Shown: positions 42,739 through 51,352 of the stretch, one piece after another
How positions within the stretch are numbered: the stretch's first letter is position 1
How the letters are laid out: each line of letters starts with the position of its first letter
NCBI RefSeq assembly: GCF_016862215.1
Contig: NZ_BOMN01000060.1
Location: 26,790 to 90,789, forward strand
Origin: Winogradskya humida
GTDB taxonomy: Bacteria > Actinomycetota > Actinomycetes > Mycobacteriales > Micromonosporaceae
Length of the DNA: 64,000 nucleotides
Reading direction: 5' to 3'
The notes under the pieces: model-generated
What the model was told of the DNA's origin: nothing
Seen by the model: only the letters and a program-made list of their open reading frames with translations
Databases searched by the model: none
Translations under genes and position numbers: made by a program

Positions 42739-43461
42739 CTATTTCAGCACGCTGCCGCTGTCGACGAGCGTGACCGTGCCGGTGGTGGAGTTCTGGTCCA
42801 TGAGGTGCAGGTAGGTTTTGGCGACGTCGTCCAGCTCCGCGATCCGGCCGAGCAGCGTGTGGGCCCCGGCCCCGGCGAACAGGGCTTCCTGCTCCGGCTG
42901 CGGCATGGCGGCCCAGAGTGGCGTGCGGACAACCCCAGGAGCGACAACATTGACGCGTACGGGTGAGAGCTCCGCAGCCAGCGACCGGCCCGCCGAGATG
43001 ACAGCGCCGGACACCGTCGCGCCGAGCAGCATGCCGGGCCCGCCGCGGAAGGCAGCAGCGCCGCTGGTCAGCGTGATCGAGCCGGTGGGGCGGATCGTGG
43101 GCAGCGCCGCGCGTACCGAGTCAAGGGCCCGGAAGAGCCGGATGTCGAAGAACCGCTGGGCCTGGTCCGGGGTGTAGTCGCTGATCGGCATGCGGACCAG
43201 GTCGTCGCCGGCGGTGTAGACGAGGTGGTCGAAGTCGCCGGCCCACGCGAAGAACGACGTCAGCGACTCGGCGGACGTGACGTCGACCGTGTGGCCCTTG
43301 GTGGTGCCGGGCAGCTGGGCGAGTGCCCGCTCGACGGACTGCGCCGAGCGGGAACCGATGACAACTTCGGCGCCGGTGCCGGCGGCCGCCGTGGCCACCG
43401 CCAAGCCGATGCCGCTGGTGCCGCCGATGATGACGACACGGGAGTTCGAGGCGAGGGACAT
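42739..43461 (-). CDS. Short-chain dehydrogenase
   Basis: A 240-residue classical-SDR-like protein: VVIIGGTSGIGLAVATAAAG (NAD(P) site), LVYTAG in place of the classical NNAG, TLTSGAAAF with the Ser, and GVVRTPLWAAM. The catalytic Tyr-x3-Lys is not clear: the segment reads LLGATVSGAVISAG, so the usual YxxxK appears absent, and activity is doubtful. GAAGGAAAT precedes ATG 43461. It lies after a LysR gene on the same strand and may be controlled by it. Confidence 0.75.
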   Translation of the reverse strand: MSLASNSRVVIIGGTSGIGLAVATAAAGTGAEVVIGSRSAQSVERALAQLPGTTKGHTVDVTSAESLTSFFAWAGDFDHLVYTAGDDLVRMPISDYTPDQAQRFFDIRLFRALDSVRAALPTIRPTGSITLTSGAAAFRGGPGMLLGATVSGAVISAGRSLAAELSPVRVNVVAPGVVRTPLWAAMPQPEQEALFAGAGAHTLLGRIAELDDVAKTYLHLMDQNSTTGTVTLVDSGSVLK

Positions 43462-43527
43462 GGGATTTCCTTCCAGAGGGAACGTCCCCAAGCCTGCGTG
43501 CGCGGCCGTGTCGCCGTCCAAGACCAA

Positions 43528-44439
43528 TCAGGTAGCAACTGATGCCTGCCCGGCATCAGCGACCTGCCCGGCTTCACCTACCTGCCCTGAGAAGTCGCTC
43601 GGCGGCACGGTGCGGGCGATGCGCACCAGATCGCGCAGCACCGGTGACTCGCGCCGGGTCTCGATCGCCAGGCAGACCGTGGTGTCCGCGAGATCGATCA
43701 CCCGCGCGTACGTGACGTCCGGCCGGTGGTAGTAGCGCGTGGTCGACGCGGGCAGGATGACGATTCCGCGCCCCGCGGCGATGAGCTCCAGCTTCTCCTC
43801 CACCGTCGGCGAGGTCGTGGGGGGCTCGGCCGCCCCGCGCCATTCCGGGATGAACCCGGGCGGCTGCAGCAGCAGGTCGCCGGTCAGGTCGGCCAGCAGC
43901 ACCTCGTCCGCACCGGCCCGGGGATGATCAACCGGCAGTACGGCGACGCGTGGCTCGGCGTACAGGTCGATGACGGTCAGGCCCTCGTCGTCGAACGGGC
44001 GCCGGGCGAAACTCGCGTCGAACCGGCCGTCGCGCAGGGCCTGGATCTGCTCGGTCCACGACGTACGCAGGACGTCGACCCGCAGCCCCGGCCACCGCTC
44101 CTCCAGCCGGCGAACCACCGGCGTCACGATCAGGCCGGGCATGAAACCGACGCGGAGGCTGCGGCCCTCCCGGTCGGCGAGCCGGACCCGCCGCTGCAGC
44201 GTCTCGGCCGCGTGCAACAGCTCCCGCGCGTCGTCACGCAGCAGCTCACCCGCCGCGGCCAGGCGCGTTCCGGACCGGGACCGTTCGAACAACGTGACGC
44301 CGAGCTCCCGTTCGAGGGCGGCGATCGAGCGGCTCAGCGCCGGCTGCGCGATCCGCAGGGCATCCGCGGCCCGGCCGTAGTTCAGCTCCTCGGCGAGCAC
44401 GAGGAAATACCGCAGCCGCCGCAGATCGAGGTCCCCCAT
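43528..44439 (-). CDS. LysR family regulator
   Basis: A 303-residue protein: HTH LVLAEELNYGRAADALRIAQ / PALSRSIAALERELG in the first 50 residues, then a substrate-binding domain with LRVGFMPGLIVTPVV and GRGIVILPAST. I chose ATG 44439. It lies 66 bp upstream of the SDR gene in the same direction, unlike the usual divergent layout. A target gene other than the SDR may exist. Confidence 0.88.
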   Translation of the reverse strand: MGDLDLRRLRYFLVLAEELNYGRAADALRIAQPALSRSIAALERELGVTLFERSRSGTRLAAAGELLRDDARELLHAAETLQRRVRLADREGRSLRVGFMPGLIVTPVVRRLEERWPGLRVDVLRTSWTEQIQALRDGRFDASFARRPFDDEGLTVIDLYAEPRVAVLPVDHPRAGADEVLLADLTGDLLLQPPGFIPEWRGAAEPPTTSPTVEEKLELIAAGRGIVILPASTTRYYHRPDVTYARVIDLADTTVCLAIETRRESPVLRDLVRIARTVPPSDFSGQVGEAGQVADAGQASVAT

Positions 44440-44516
44440 GCCCCCATCAAACCACCGGCGCCGGCTGGGAGATCGGGCCGGATCAAATGGCTGGCGTCGG
44501 CTGGGAGACTGGGCCG

Positions 44517-44900
44517 GTGAATCGGCGGATGCGGAAGAAGCTGCAGGCGAAGCTGGCCGACGCGCTCTACTGCGATGACCCGGAGCGACTAGCGGCGCTG
44601 TTGCGCGCCGACGCCGACCCGCTTGTGCACAGGGACGGTGAGACGGCGCTCTATCGGGCCAGTGTCCAGGGTGCCGCCGGTAACGTCCGGGTGCTGCTGG
44701 AAGCGGGCGCGCCACCGAACGAGGAGTGCGACGAGGGCCTGCCGCTGTGTGGCGCCGCCTGCTGGGGTCACGATGACGCGGTGCGGGAGCTGCTGGCCGC
44801 CGGCGCGGACCCGCTGCTGAAGGAGCACGGCACCCTGAGCGCCCTCGAGTGGGCCGAACGCAACGGCTACGACTCGACCGTCGCGTTGTTGCGGGGCTGA
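44517..44900 (+). CDS. Ankyrin repeat protein
   Basis: A 127-residue protein with about three ankyrin repeats (GETALYRASVQGAAGNVRVL, GLPLCGAACWGHDDAVRELL, GTLSALEWAERNGYDSTVAL). It mediates protein contacts. GTG start 44517; two GGCTGGGAGA-type repeats lie upstream of it (44462 and 44498). Its end overlaps the acyl-CoA synthetase gene by 34 bp in opposite direction. No partner can be named. Confidence 0.75.
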   Translation: MNRRMRKKLQAKLADALYCDDPERLAALLRADADPLVHRDGETALYRASVQGAAGNVRVLLEAGAPPNEECDEGLPLCGAACWGHDDAVRELLAAGADPLLKEHGTLSALEWAERNGYDSTVALLRG

Positions 44901-46480
44901 CCTGCGAGGATCTCCACGGCCTGCGTGCGCATCTCCACCTTGCGGACCTTGCCCGTGACCGTCATCGGGAACCCGTCCACCACGTGCACGTACCGCGGCA
45001 CCTTGAAGTGCGCGAGCCGGCCCGTGCAGAATTCCTTCACCGCCGCCGCGGTCAACGGCGTGGCGCCCGGGCGCATCACCACCCAGGCCATCAGCTCCTC
45101 GCCGTACCTGTCGTCGGGGACGCCGATCACCTGCACATCCGCTATGTCCGGGTGGGCATAGAGGAATTCTTCGACCTCGCGCGGATAGATGTTCTCGCCG
45201 CCGCGGATCACGAGGTCCTTGATGCGCCCGACGATGCTCACGTAGCCGTCGCTGTCCATCGTGGCCAGGTCGCCGGTGTGCATCCACCGGGCGGCATCGA
45301 TCGCCTCGGCGGTCGCCGCGGGCTGGTCCCAGTAGCCGAGCATGACCGAGTAGCCGCGCGTGCAGAGCTCACCCGGCTCGCCGGGCGGCACCACCAGGCC
45401 GGTCGCCGGGTCCACGACCTTCGACTCCAGGTGCGGCAACACCCGGCCGACCGTTTCGGTACGCCGGGCAAGGCTGTCGTCCCGCCGCGTCATCGTGGAC
45501 ACCGGCGAGGTCTCCGTCATCCCGTAACAGATGGCGACCTCGTCCATGTTCATCTCCGCGACCACCCGTTTCATCACCTCGACCGGGCACGGGGAGCCGG
45601 CCATGATGCCCGTACGCAGCGACGTCAGGTCGTACGCCGCGAAGTCGGCCAGTCCCAGCTCGGCGATGAACATCGTCGGGACGCCGTAGAGGGACGTGCA
45701 CTTCTCCGCAGCGACCGCGCGCAGCGACGCCGCCGGGTCGAAGCCGGGCGCCGGCAGCACGATGGTCGCGCCGTGCGTGGTCGCCGCGAGGTTGCCCATC
45801 ACCATGCCGAAGCAGTGGTAGAGCGGCACCGGGATGCAGATCCGGTCCTCGGGCGTGTAGCCGAGCAGCTCGCCGATGAAGTAGCCGTTGTTGAGGATGT
45901 TGTGGTGCGAGAGCGTGGCGCCCTTGGGGAAGCCCGTGGTCCCGGACGTGTACTGGATGTTGATCGGGTCGTCGAACGCCAGCTCGGGGAAATCCTCGCC
46001 GTGCGAAGAGCCCGCGGTTGTCAGAGCGGCCCAGTCCTGCGTACCGATGAAGACGGTCTGCTCGAAGCCGATCTCGGCGATCATGGCCCGGTAGTCGCTG
46101 GTCTTGAACGTGACCGCGCTGATCAGCAGGCGGAGCCCGGACTGCTCGACCACGTAGGCGAGCTCGTGGGTGCGGTAGGCGGGGTTGACGTTGACCAGGA
46201 TCGCGCCGGCCTTCGCCGTGGCGTACTGGACGATCACCCATTCGGCGCAGTTCGGGGCCCAGATGCCGACCCGGTCGCCCTTGCCGATGCCGCGGGCCAG
46301 CAGGCCGCGCGCGACCTCGTCGACGGCCGCGTTGAACTCCGCATACGTCCACCGCCGGCCGGAGGCGACATCGACCAGCGCTTCCCGATCACCGTGCGCG
46401 GCGACAGTGCGTTCGAGGTTCGCACCGATCGTCTCGCCGAGCAGTGCCACGCCGGATGTCCCGCTCGCGTAGGAGGCCAT
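44867..46480 (-). CDS. Fatty-acyl-CoA synthetase (AMP-forming)
   Basis: An ANL-superfamily ligase of about 537 residues. It carries the AMP-binding motif IQYTSGTTGFPKG, the LYHCFGMVMG and CYGMTETSPVS segments, and DLATMDSDGYVSIVGRIKDL with GGENIYPREVEEFL, then a C-terminal domain with the TVTGKVRK catalytic Lys region. It activates a carboxylic acid as CoA thioester. I chose ATG 46480 (MASYASGTSG), the point where the family begins; an upstream ATG at 46516 would nearly abut the divergent gene. Acyl-CoA synthetases are known substrates of ACT-GNAT acetyltransferases such as the one at 6.6 kb. Confidence 0.88.
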   Translation of the reverse strand: MASYASGTSGVALLGETIGANLERTVAAHGDREALVDVASGRRWTYAEFNAAVDEVARGLLARGIGKGDRVGIWAPNCAEWVIVQYATAKAGAILVNVNPAYRTHELAYVVEQSGLRLLISAVTFKTSDYRAMIAEIGFEQTVFIGTQDWAALTTAGSSHGEDFPELAFDDPINIQYTSGTTGFPKGATLSHHNILNNGYFIGELLGYTPEDRICIPVPLYHCFGMVMGNLAATTHGATIVLPAPGFDPAASLRAVAAEKCTSLYGVPTMFIAELGLADFAAYDLTSLRTGIMAGSPCPVEVMKRVVAEMNMDEVAICYGMTETSPVSTMTRRDDSLARRTETVGRVLPHLESKVVDPATGLVVPPGEPGELCTRGYSVMLGYWDQPAATAEAIDAARWMHTGDLATMDSDGYVSIVGRIKDLVIRGGENIYPREVEEFLYAHPDIADVQVIGVPDDRYGEELMAWVVMRPGATPLTAAAVKEFCTGRLAHFKVPRYVHVVDGFPMTVTGKVRKVEMRTQAVEILAGQPRNNATVES

Positions 46481-46527
46481 CTTCGCAGCATGAACCAGGT
46501 CGCCGATTTTTCCCATAGTCTCGCGGG

Positions 46528-47538
46528 ATGCGCAGGGTGATCGTCGAACAGGATTCCGTCCGGGTCGAGCAGGCCGCGGAGCCGGTGCCGGGCCCCGGTG
46601 AGGTGCTGGTCCGCACGTCGGTCTCCGGCATCTGCGGCTCCGACACGCACGCCCTGCGCGGGTCGCACCCCCACGTGCACCCGCCGTACGCCCCCGGCCA
46701 TGAGGTGGTCGGCGTGGTCGAGCAGGTCGCGCCCGGCGTGACCGGCGTGCGTCCCGGCACCCGGGTGACCGTGGAACCGGACCTACCGTGCTGGTCGTGC
46801 AAACAGTGCCTGTCGGGCCGGCAGAACATATGCGAGAACTTGGGTTTCTTCGGCTGCGGCTCCGAACAGGGCGGCATGGCCGACCTCTTCACGATCGACG
46901 CGCGCCGCCTGCACGAGGTCCCGGCCGACTTCGACGACCGCACCGCCGCGCTGATCGAGCCGCTGTCCACGCCCGTGCACGCGCTGCGACTCGCCGGCCC
47001 TGTCGAGGGCAGGGCGGTGGCGATCCTGGGTGCCGGCACGATCGGCCTGCTCACGCTCCGGCTCGCCCAGGCCCAGGGCGCGAAACGCGTGGTGATGACG
47101 GCCCGCTCGGCGCGGAGCAGGGAAAGGGCCAGGGCCTTCGGTGCGGACGCGGTGGTCGACGCTTCAGCTCCGGACGCCATCGATTCAGTACGCGCAGAGC
47201 TCGGCGAAAGCGCCGACTACGTCTTCGACTGCGTAGCCGAGGAATCGACGCTGCTCCAGGCGCTGGCGATCGCGAACAAGGGCGGCACGGTCATGGTGGT
47301 CGGCGTGCCACCCGGCGACGTACGCCTGCCGCTCGCCCTCGTCCAGGACAGCCAGCTCCGCATCCAGGGCAGCGCCACCTACCTCCCGGAGGACTACGCG
47401 CTCGCCATGTCCCTGCTCCGCGCCGGCGTCGTGACCGCCACGGACTTCGTCACGGCCGTCCACCCGCTGGACGAGGCCGCAGCGGCATTCGCCGACGCCG
47501 AGAGCGGCGCCCACCTCAAGGTCCTGGTCAAGCCTTAG
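46528..47538 (+). CDS. Zinc-dependent alcohol dehydrogenase (MDR family)
   Basis: A 336-residue protein: zinc-binding GICGSDTH and GHEVVGVVEQV, a four-Cys structural zinc site (CWSCKQCLSGRQNIC), and Rossmann ILGAGTIGLLTLRLA. The family oxidises alcohols or polyols. ATG start 47 bp from the divergent ligase start. Its end overlaps the TetR gene by 11 bp. The substrate is unknown; resemblance is to sorbitol/threonine-dehydrogenase-like enzymes. Confidence 0.88.
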   Translation: MRRVIVEQDSVRVEQAAEPVPGPGEVLVRTSVSGICGSDTHALRGSHPHVHPPYAPGHEVVGVVEQVAPGVTGVRPGTRVTVEPDLPCWSCKQCLSGRQNICENLGFFGCGSEQGGMADLFTIDARRLHEVPADFDDRTAALIEPLSTPVHALRLAGPVEGRAVAILGAGTIGLLTLRLAQAQGAKRVVMTARSARSRERARAFGADAVVDASAPDAIDSVRAELGESADYVFDCVAEESTLLQALAIANKGGTVMVVGVPPGDVRLPLALVQDSQLRIQGSATYLPEDYALAMSLLRAGVVTATDFVTAVHPLDEAAAAFADAESGAHLKVLVKP

Positions 47539-48121
47539 GACTCGCGAGCCGCCGGGCGGCCTCGACCACGAAGGCGCGGCGGCGGGCGCGTTCGTCGAGG
47601 TCGTCCCCGCCGGCGCCGGTGATCATCTCGGCGAGCTGCGGGACGGTCTGCCACCACGCGGCCAGCGCGATGAGGGCGAAGCACAGGTGGTCGGGGTCCA
47701 GACCGGGGGCGAGCAGCCCGTCGCGCTGGGCCTGTGCGAAGCGTTCGACCTTCTCGCGGTAGTGCGCCGACCGGCGGGCCACGTCGGCGGCGGGGGCGCG
47801 GGTCAGGCCCTCCCATTGCAGCAGCCGGCCGAGCTCGGGGTGGGCGGCGTGATAGTCGTAGGTCGCGCCGGCGAAGTCACCGATGTCGTCGAGGCCCGCG
47901 CCGGTCAGGGCGACGGCGGAGGCCAGCTTGTCGAGCTCGTCGGTGAGGACCACGGCCCACAGCGCGTTCTTGTCGCCGTAGTAGCTGTAGAGCCGCTCCT
48001 TGTTGATCCCCGCGCGGGTGGCGATGCGGGTCATCGTCGTGCCGTCGAGCCCGCGCTCGGCGAACTCCGCCGTCGCGGCCTCCCTGAGCCGTCGCCGCGT
48101 TCCTTCGGTGTCCCACGCCAT
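47528..48121 (-). CDS. TetR family regulator
   Basis: A 197-residue protein with a TetR N-terminus (GTTMTRIATRAGINKERLYSYY, split here as two parts: MTRIATRAGINKERLY and SYYGDKNALW). It is divergent from an SDR gene, and both operator-like palindromes lie between them, so it probably represses that SDR and itself. The effector domain is helical with no recognised ligand motif. Confidence 0.88.
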   Translation of the reverse strand: MAWDTEGTRRRLREAATAEFAERGLDGTTMTRIATRAGINKERLYSYYGDKNALWAVVLTDELDKLASAVALTGAGLDDIGDFAGATYDYHAAHPELGRLLQWEGLTRAPAADVARRSAHYREKVERFAQAQRDGLLAPGLDPDHLCFALIALAAWWQTVPQLAEMITGAGGDDLDERARRRAFVVEAARRLASPKA

Positions 48122-48140
48122 ACCCCCACGGTAACCAATT

Positions 48141-48155
48141 CCAACGCCAGCGTTG
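48141..48155. promoter_or_regulatory. TetR operator copy 1
   Basis: CCAACGCCAGCGTTG holds the palindrome CAACGC-CA-GCGTTG, 20-34 bp upstream of the TetR start codon. It shares the CCAACG/CGTTG arms with the second site and is likely the autoregulatory operator. Confidence 0.65.
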
Positions 48156-48187
48156 CAGTTCGGTCAGCGGCCTCCTATCGTTAAAAC

Positions 48188-48205
48188 TCCAACGGATGCG
48201 TTGGA
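48188..48205. promoter_or_regulatory. TetR operator copy 2
   Basis: TCCAACGGATGCGTTGGA is an inverted repeat of 7-bp arms (TCCAACG / CGTTGGA), 17-34 bp ahead of the SDR start. With copy 1 it flanks the divergent promoters. Confidence 0.7.
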
Positions 48206-48221
48206 ATTTGAGGAGGCACTC

Positions 48222-48959
48222 ATGCACGCACTTGTCACCGGCGCCAACAGCGGCATCGGCAAGGAGATCGCCCGGCAGTTGCTGGACGCCGGCCACACGG
48301 TTTACGTCGGCGCCCGCGACGCTGCCCGCGGTCAGGCCGCCGTTGACGAGCTCGGCGGCGACGCGCGGCTGCTCGTGCTCGACGTGACCGACGAGCAGTC
48401 GATCGCGGCCGCCGTGGCGCAGGTCGGCGAGCTGGACGTGCTCGTCAACAACGCGGGCATCAACAACGGCGGTGCGCCCGTCAGCGAGATCGACCTCGGT
48501 GCGATGCGGTTGGCGTACGAGACAAATGTCTTCGGTGTTGTGGCCGTGACGAACGCGCTTCTGCCGGTGCTGCGCCGCTCCGCCAGCCCGCGCATCGTCA
48601 ACATCTCCAGCGGCACCGCGTCGCTGGGGTGGAGCACTGGGCCCAACCCGCAGTTCGACCATCGGCGGGGCAGTTACGCGGCGGCCTACCGGTCCTCGAA
48701 GACGGCGCTGAACGCGCTCACGGTCTTCTACGCCCAGGACCTCGCCGAGGCCGGCTTCAAAGTCAACGCCCTGGCCCCGGGGTTGCGCGCCACGAACCTG
48801 GTCCCGGCGATGAGCGGTATGAGCCCGGAGGCGCGTGCCGCGGCAGGGATCGGCAATCCCGCGGAGGCTGCCACCGAAGCGGTGCGGCTCGCGCTGCTCG
48901 ACAAGGCCGGCCCGACCGGCGGCTTCTTCTCCTACGACGGCAGCATCGCGCCGTGGTGA
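48222..48959 (+). CDS. Short-chain dehydrogenase
   Basis: A 245-residue classical SDR: VTGANSGIGKEIARQLL, LVNNAGINN (NNAG), IVNISSGTASL, and YAAAYRSSKTALNAL containing YxxxK. GAGGAGG precedes ATG 48222. The C-terminus (FFSYDGSIAPW) is followed by two imperfect copies of its own last 32 bases, so the stop region is tandemly duplicated. Confidence 0.88.
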   Translation: MHALVTGANSGIGKEIARQLLDAGHTVYVGARDAARGQAAVDELGGDARLLVLDVTDEQSIAAAVAQVGELDVLVNNAGINNGGAPVSEIDLGAMRLAYETNVFGVVAVTNALLPVLRRSASPRIVNISSGTASLGWSTGPNPQFDHRRGSYAAAYRSSKTALNALTVFYAQDLAEAGFKVNALAPGLRATNLVPAMSGMSPEARAAAGIGNPAEAATEAVRLALLDKAGPTGGFFSYDGSIAPW

Positions 48960-49020
48960 AGCTCTACGACGACAGCATCGCGCCGTGGTGAAGCTCTACG
49001 ACGGCAGCGTCGCGCTCTGG
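48932..49020. repeat. 32-bp tandem duplication of the SDR 3' end
   Basis: The segment CTACGACGGCAGCATCGCGC plus its continuation to AAGCT (48932-48963) is repeated with one change at 48964-48995, and a diverged partial copy runs 48996-49020. The first copy contains the SDR stop codon; the period is not a multiple of three. The third copy also supplies the stop codon and last residues of the DUF1905 gene on the other strand. Confidence 0.85.
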
Positions 49021-49292
49021 CGGGCCATGTCCGGTTCGACATCGATGTCATAGCGCCGGGCTGCGGTGATCCGGGCGGCGGCTCGGTGCCAGGGGCTGAC
49101 ACCGAGCCAGTTTCCGCGAGGGGTGCGGAGGATCGTGCCGCGGAAGCGGTGCCCGTTGACCGTGACGAGTACCCGCGGCCGGCCGCCGCCGAGCTGGGTC
49201 AGCACGTCGTCGGGCACGTCGAACCCGGCCGCGAATCCGGCGCCACGGCGTAGCTCGGCGCGGAATCGCGTACCCGCCTGGAAGGGGTTCAT
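48996..49292 (-). CDS. DUF1905 domain protein
   Basis: A 98-residue protein matching DUF1905: RFRAELRRGAGFAAGFDVPD, VLVTVNGHRFRGTILRTPRG, WLGVSPWHRAAARIT and DIDVEPD. In relatives such as YdeI this domain precedes a second domain; here it stands alone. Its last eight residues (RQSATLPS) are encoded by the third, diverged copy of a repeat derived from the converging SDR gene, so the 3' end was remodelled. ATG start 49292 has no strong ribosome site. Function unknown. Confidence 0.7.
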   Translation of the reverse strand: MNPFQAGTRFRAELRRGAGFAAGFDVPDDVLTQLGGGRPRVLVTVNGHRFRGTILRTPRGNWLGVSPWHRAAARITAARRYDIDVEPDMARQSATLPS

Positions 49293-49473
49293 GATCGGAT
49301 CATGGCCCGCCCGCCCCGCCCGGCGGGATGTTCCGGGGGTGCCGCAGAGCGGACATGGCGTCAAGTGGACAGCCCCGGGTGTGCCGTCGCCTCCACAGTG
49401 GCCCACTGCGGGCATCATGTCGCTGATCGAACCATGGAAACTGGTTGTTGACCAGAGCTCGAAGTGGTCGTAA

Positions 49474-49501
49474 TTTTCATCGCTAAGCGACATTATGAAA
49501 A
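49474..49501. promoter_or_regulatory. Nested inverted repeat before the RpiR gene
   Basis: TTTTCAT (49474-49480) and ATGAAAA (49495-49501) are complementary and enclose CGCT-A-AGCG (49481-49489), itself a palindrome. It overlaps an in-frame ATG at 49495 that lacks a ribosome site, so the real start is probably the GTG downstream and this is the operator. Confidence 0.5.
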
Positions 49502-49512
49502 GGAAGTTCGCC

Positions 49513-50430
49513 GTGACGGGTGAGAGTGGTGGGCTGCTGGGGCGGCTGCGCATCGAGGGACCGACCATGCCGGAGGCGCTGGCGAAGATCGCCGAGGCGA
49601 TCCTCGACGACCCGGAGACGGCCGCGCACGCCAGCATCATCGATCTGGCCGAGCGGTCCGGGACCTCGACGGCGACTGTCACCCGCTTCTCCCGGGCTCT
49701 GGGCTTCAAGGGGTACGCGAACCTGCGCGTAGCCGTCGCCACCGAGACCGGCCGGGCCGAGCAGGCGCGCTGGGAGACCGACATCAGCGGCGACATCAAC
49801 CCCGGGGACCAGCTCGACAAGGTGCTCGACATCATCACCGCCGCCGACAGCCGGGCGATCCAGGCCACCGCGTCCGGTCTGGACACCGACGCGGTCGAGC
49901 GGGTCGCCACGGCCATCGCGACGGCCGGCCGGGTGGAGATCTTCGGGCTGGGCAGCAGCGGGACGGCGGGCAGCGAGATGGCGTTCCGGCTGGAGCGGAT
50001 CCGGGTCCCGGTGCGCTACCGGGCGGACACGCACACCGCGCTGACCAACGCCGCGCTGCTCGGCCCGGGTGACGTCGCGATCGCGTTGTCGCACTCGGGG
50101 CGGACCAGGGAGGCGATCGAGACGCTGGCCGAGGCCTCCGACCACGGCGCGCTGACCGTCGCGGTGACCTCGTTCGGCCGGTCCCCGCTGGCCGAGGTCG
50201 CCGATGTCGTCTTCACCACCTCGGTGCACGAGACGACGTTCCGGCTCGCCGCGCTCTCCGCGCTGCACTCCCAGCTGCTGATCCTCGACCTGATCTACGT
50301 CGCCGTCGCGCAGCGCACGTTCGAGCGCACCGCCGATGCGCTCGAGCTGACCGTCCGCGCGGTCGACGCCCACCGCGTCCCGGACCCTTCGACGACCCGC
50401 AAACGAGGACGGAAGGACAAGCCCCAATGA
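49513..50430 (+). CDS. MurR/RpiR family regulator
   Basis: A 305-residue protein: N-terminal RpiR-type HTH (IIDLAERSGTSTATVTRFSR) and a C-terminal SIS sugar-phosphate domain (EIFGLGSSGTAGSEMAFRL, VAIALSHSGRTREAIETL). I prefer GTG 49513, which has AAGGAAG at the right distance, over ATG 49495, which lacks one. It overlaps the SIS gene at ATGA. Such pairs respond to phosphosugars like MurNAc-6P or GlcNAc-6P. Confidence 0.85.
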   Translation: MTGESGGLLGRLRIEGPTMPEALAKIAEAILDDPETAAHASIIDLAERSGTSTATVTRFSRALGFKGYANLRVAVATETGRAEQARWETDISGDINPGDQLDKVLDIITAADSRAIQATASGLDTDAVERVATAIATAGRVEIFGLGSSGTAGSEMAFRLERIRVPVRYRADTHTALTNAALLGPGDVAIALSHSGRTREAIETLAEASDHGALTVAVTSFGRSPLAEVADVVFTTSVHETTFRLAALSALHSQLLILDLIYVAVAQRTFERTADALELTVRAVDAHRVPDPSTTRKRGRKDKPQ

Positions 50431-51176
50431 CGATCTCCAGTGCCGCGTACGTTGCCGCGATCCAGGAAGCGATCGACCGGGTCGGCACCAAGCAGGGTGA
50501 GCTGGTCGCGGGCGCCGCCGACCTGCTGACCGCGACGCTGCAGGCGGGCGGGGTTATCCAGGCCTTCGGCTGCGGGCATTCCGAGGCGCTGGCCATGGAG
50601 CTCGCGGGGCGCGCCGGCGGCCTGGTGCCAACCAGCAAAATCGCACTGCGGGACATCGTTCTGTACGGAGGGGAGCCCACCAGCGCGCTCACCGACCCGG
50701 AGCTCGAGCGAACCCCGAGCGTCGCGCACCGCCTCTACGAGCTCGCCCCCGTCCAGCCCGGCGACGCGTTCGTGATCGCCAGCAACTCCGGGGTCAACGG
50801 CGCGATCGTCGAGATGGCCCAGCTCGTCAAGCAGCGCGGGCATGCTCTGATCGCGATCACCTCGCTCACCCACTCGGCGGGCGTGCCGTCGCGGCACCCG
50901 AGTGGACTCAAACTCACCGACCTCGCCGACGTCGTCCTCGACAACGGCGCACCGTACGGCGACGCCACCCTGTCGTACGAAGGCGGCTCTGTCGGCGCGG
51001 TCTCCTCGATCACCGCCGCGTTGCTGGCCCAGCAGCTCGTCGCCGAAGTGGTGGCGCGGCTGCTGGCGCTCGGCGTGACCCCACCGGTCTACCTGTCCGA
51101 CAACGTGCCGGGCGGTCGTGAGCACAACCACGCGCTCGAGGCGCGCTACGCCGGCCGGATCCGCCGCGGCGCGTAG
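50427..51176 (+). CDS. SIS domain protein (UPF0309 type)
   Basis: A 249-residue sugar-isomerase-domain protein: IQAFGCGHSEALAMELAGRA, FVIASNSGVNGAIVEMAQLV, and IAITSLTHSAGVPSRHPSG. The group is related to GmhA/MurQ/AgaS-type enzymes acting on phosphosugars and is usually paired with an RpiR regulator, as here. The ATG overlaps the regulator stop (ATGA). Exact reaction unknown. Confidence 0.85.
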   Translation: MTISSAAYVAAIQEAIDRVGTKQGELVAGAADLLTATLQAGGVIQAFGCGHSEALAMELAGRAGGLVPTSKIALRDIVLYGGEPTSALTDPELERTPSVAHRLYELAPVQPGDAFVIASNSGVNGAIVEMAQLVKQRGHALIAITSLTHSAGVPSRHPSGLKLTDLADVVLDNGAPYGDATLSYEGGSVGAVSSITAALLAQQLVAEVVARLLALGVTPPVYLSDNVPGGREHNHALEARYAGRIRRGA

Positions 51177-51352
51177 GCCGTGTCCGGCCGGTCACGACGG
51201 CCGGACGCAGCCCGGATCCACCCAGACGGCGGTACGTCCCGGCGCAGGGCCTGGCCTCCCTGTCGGTCAGCCGGGGTTACCGCAGCGCGAATGCCATATC
51301 CGTGCCGGGATGACCACCGGCGCGGCCAAGTAACCCCCAACTTGGAGGATCC

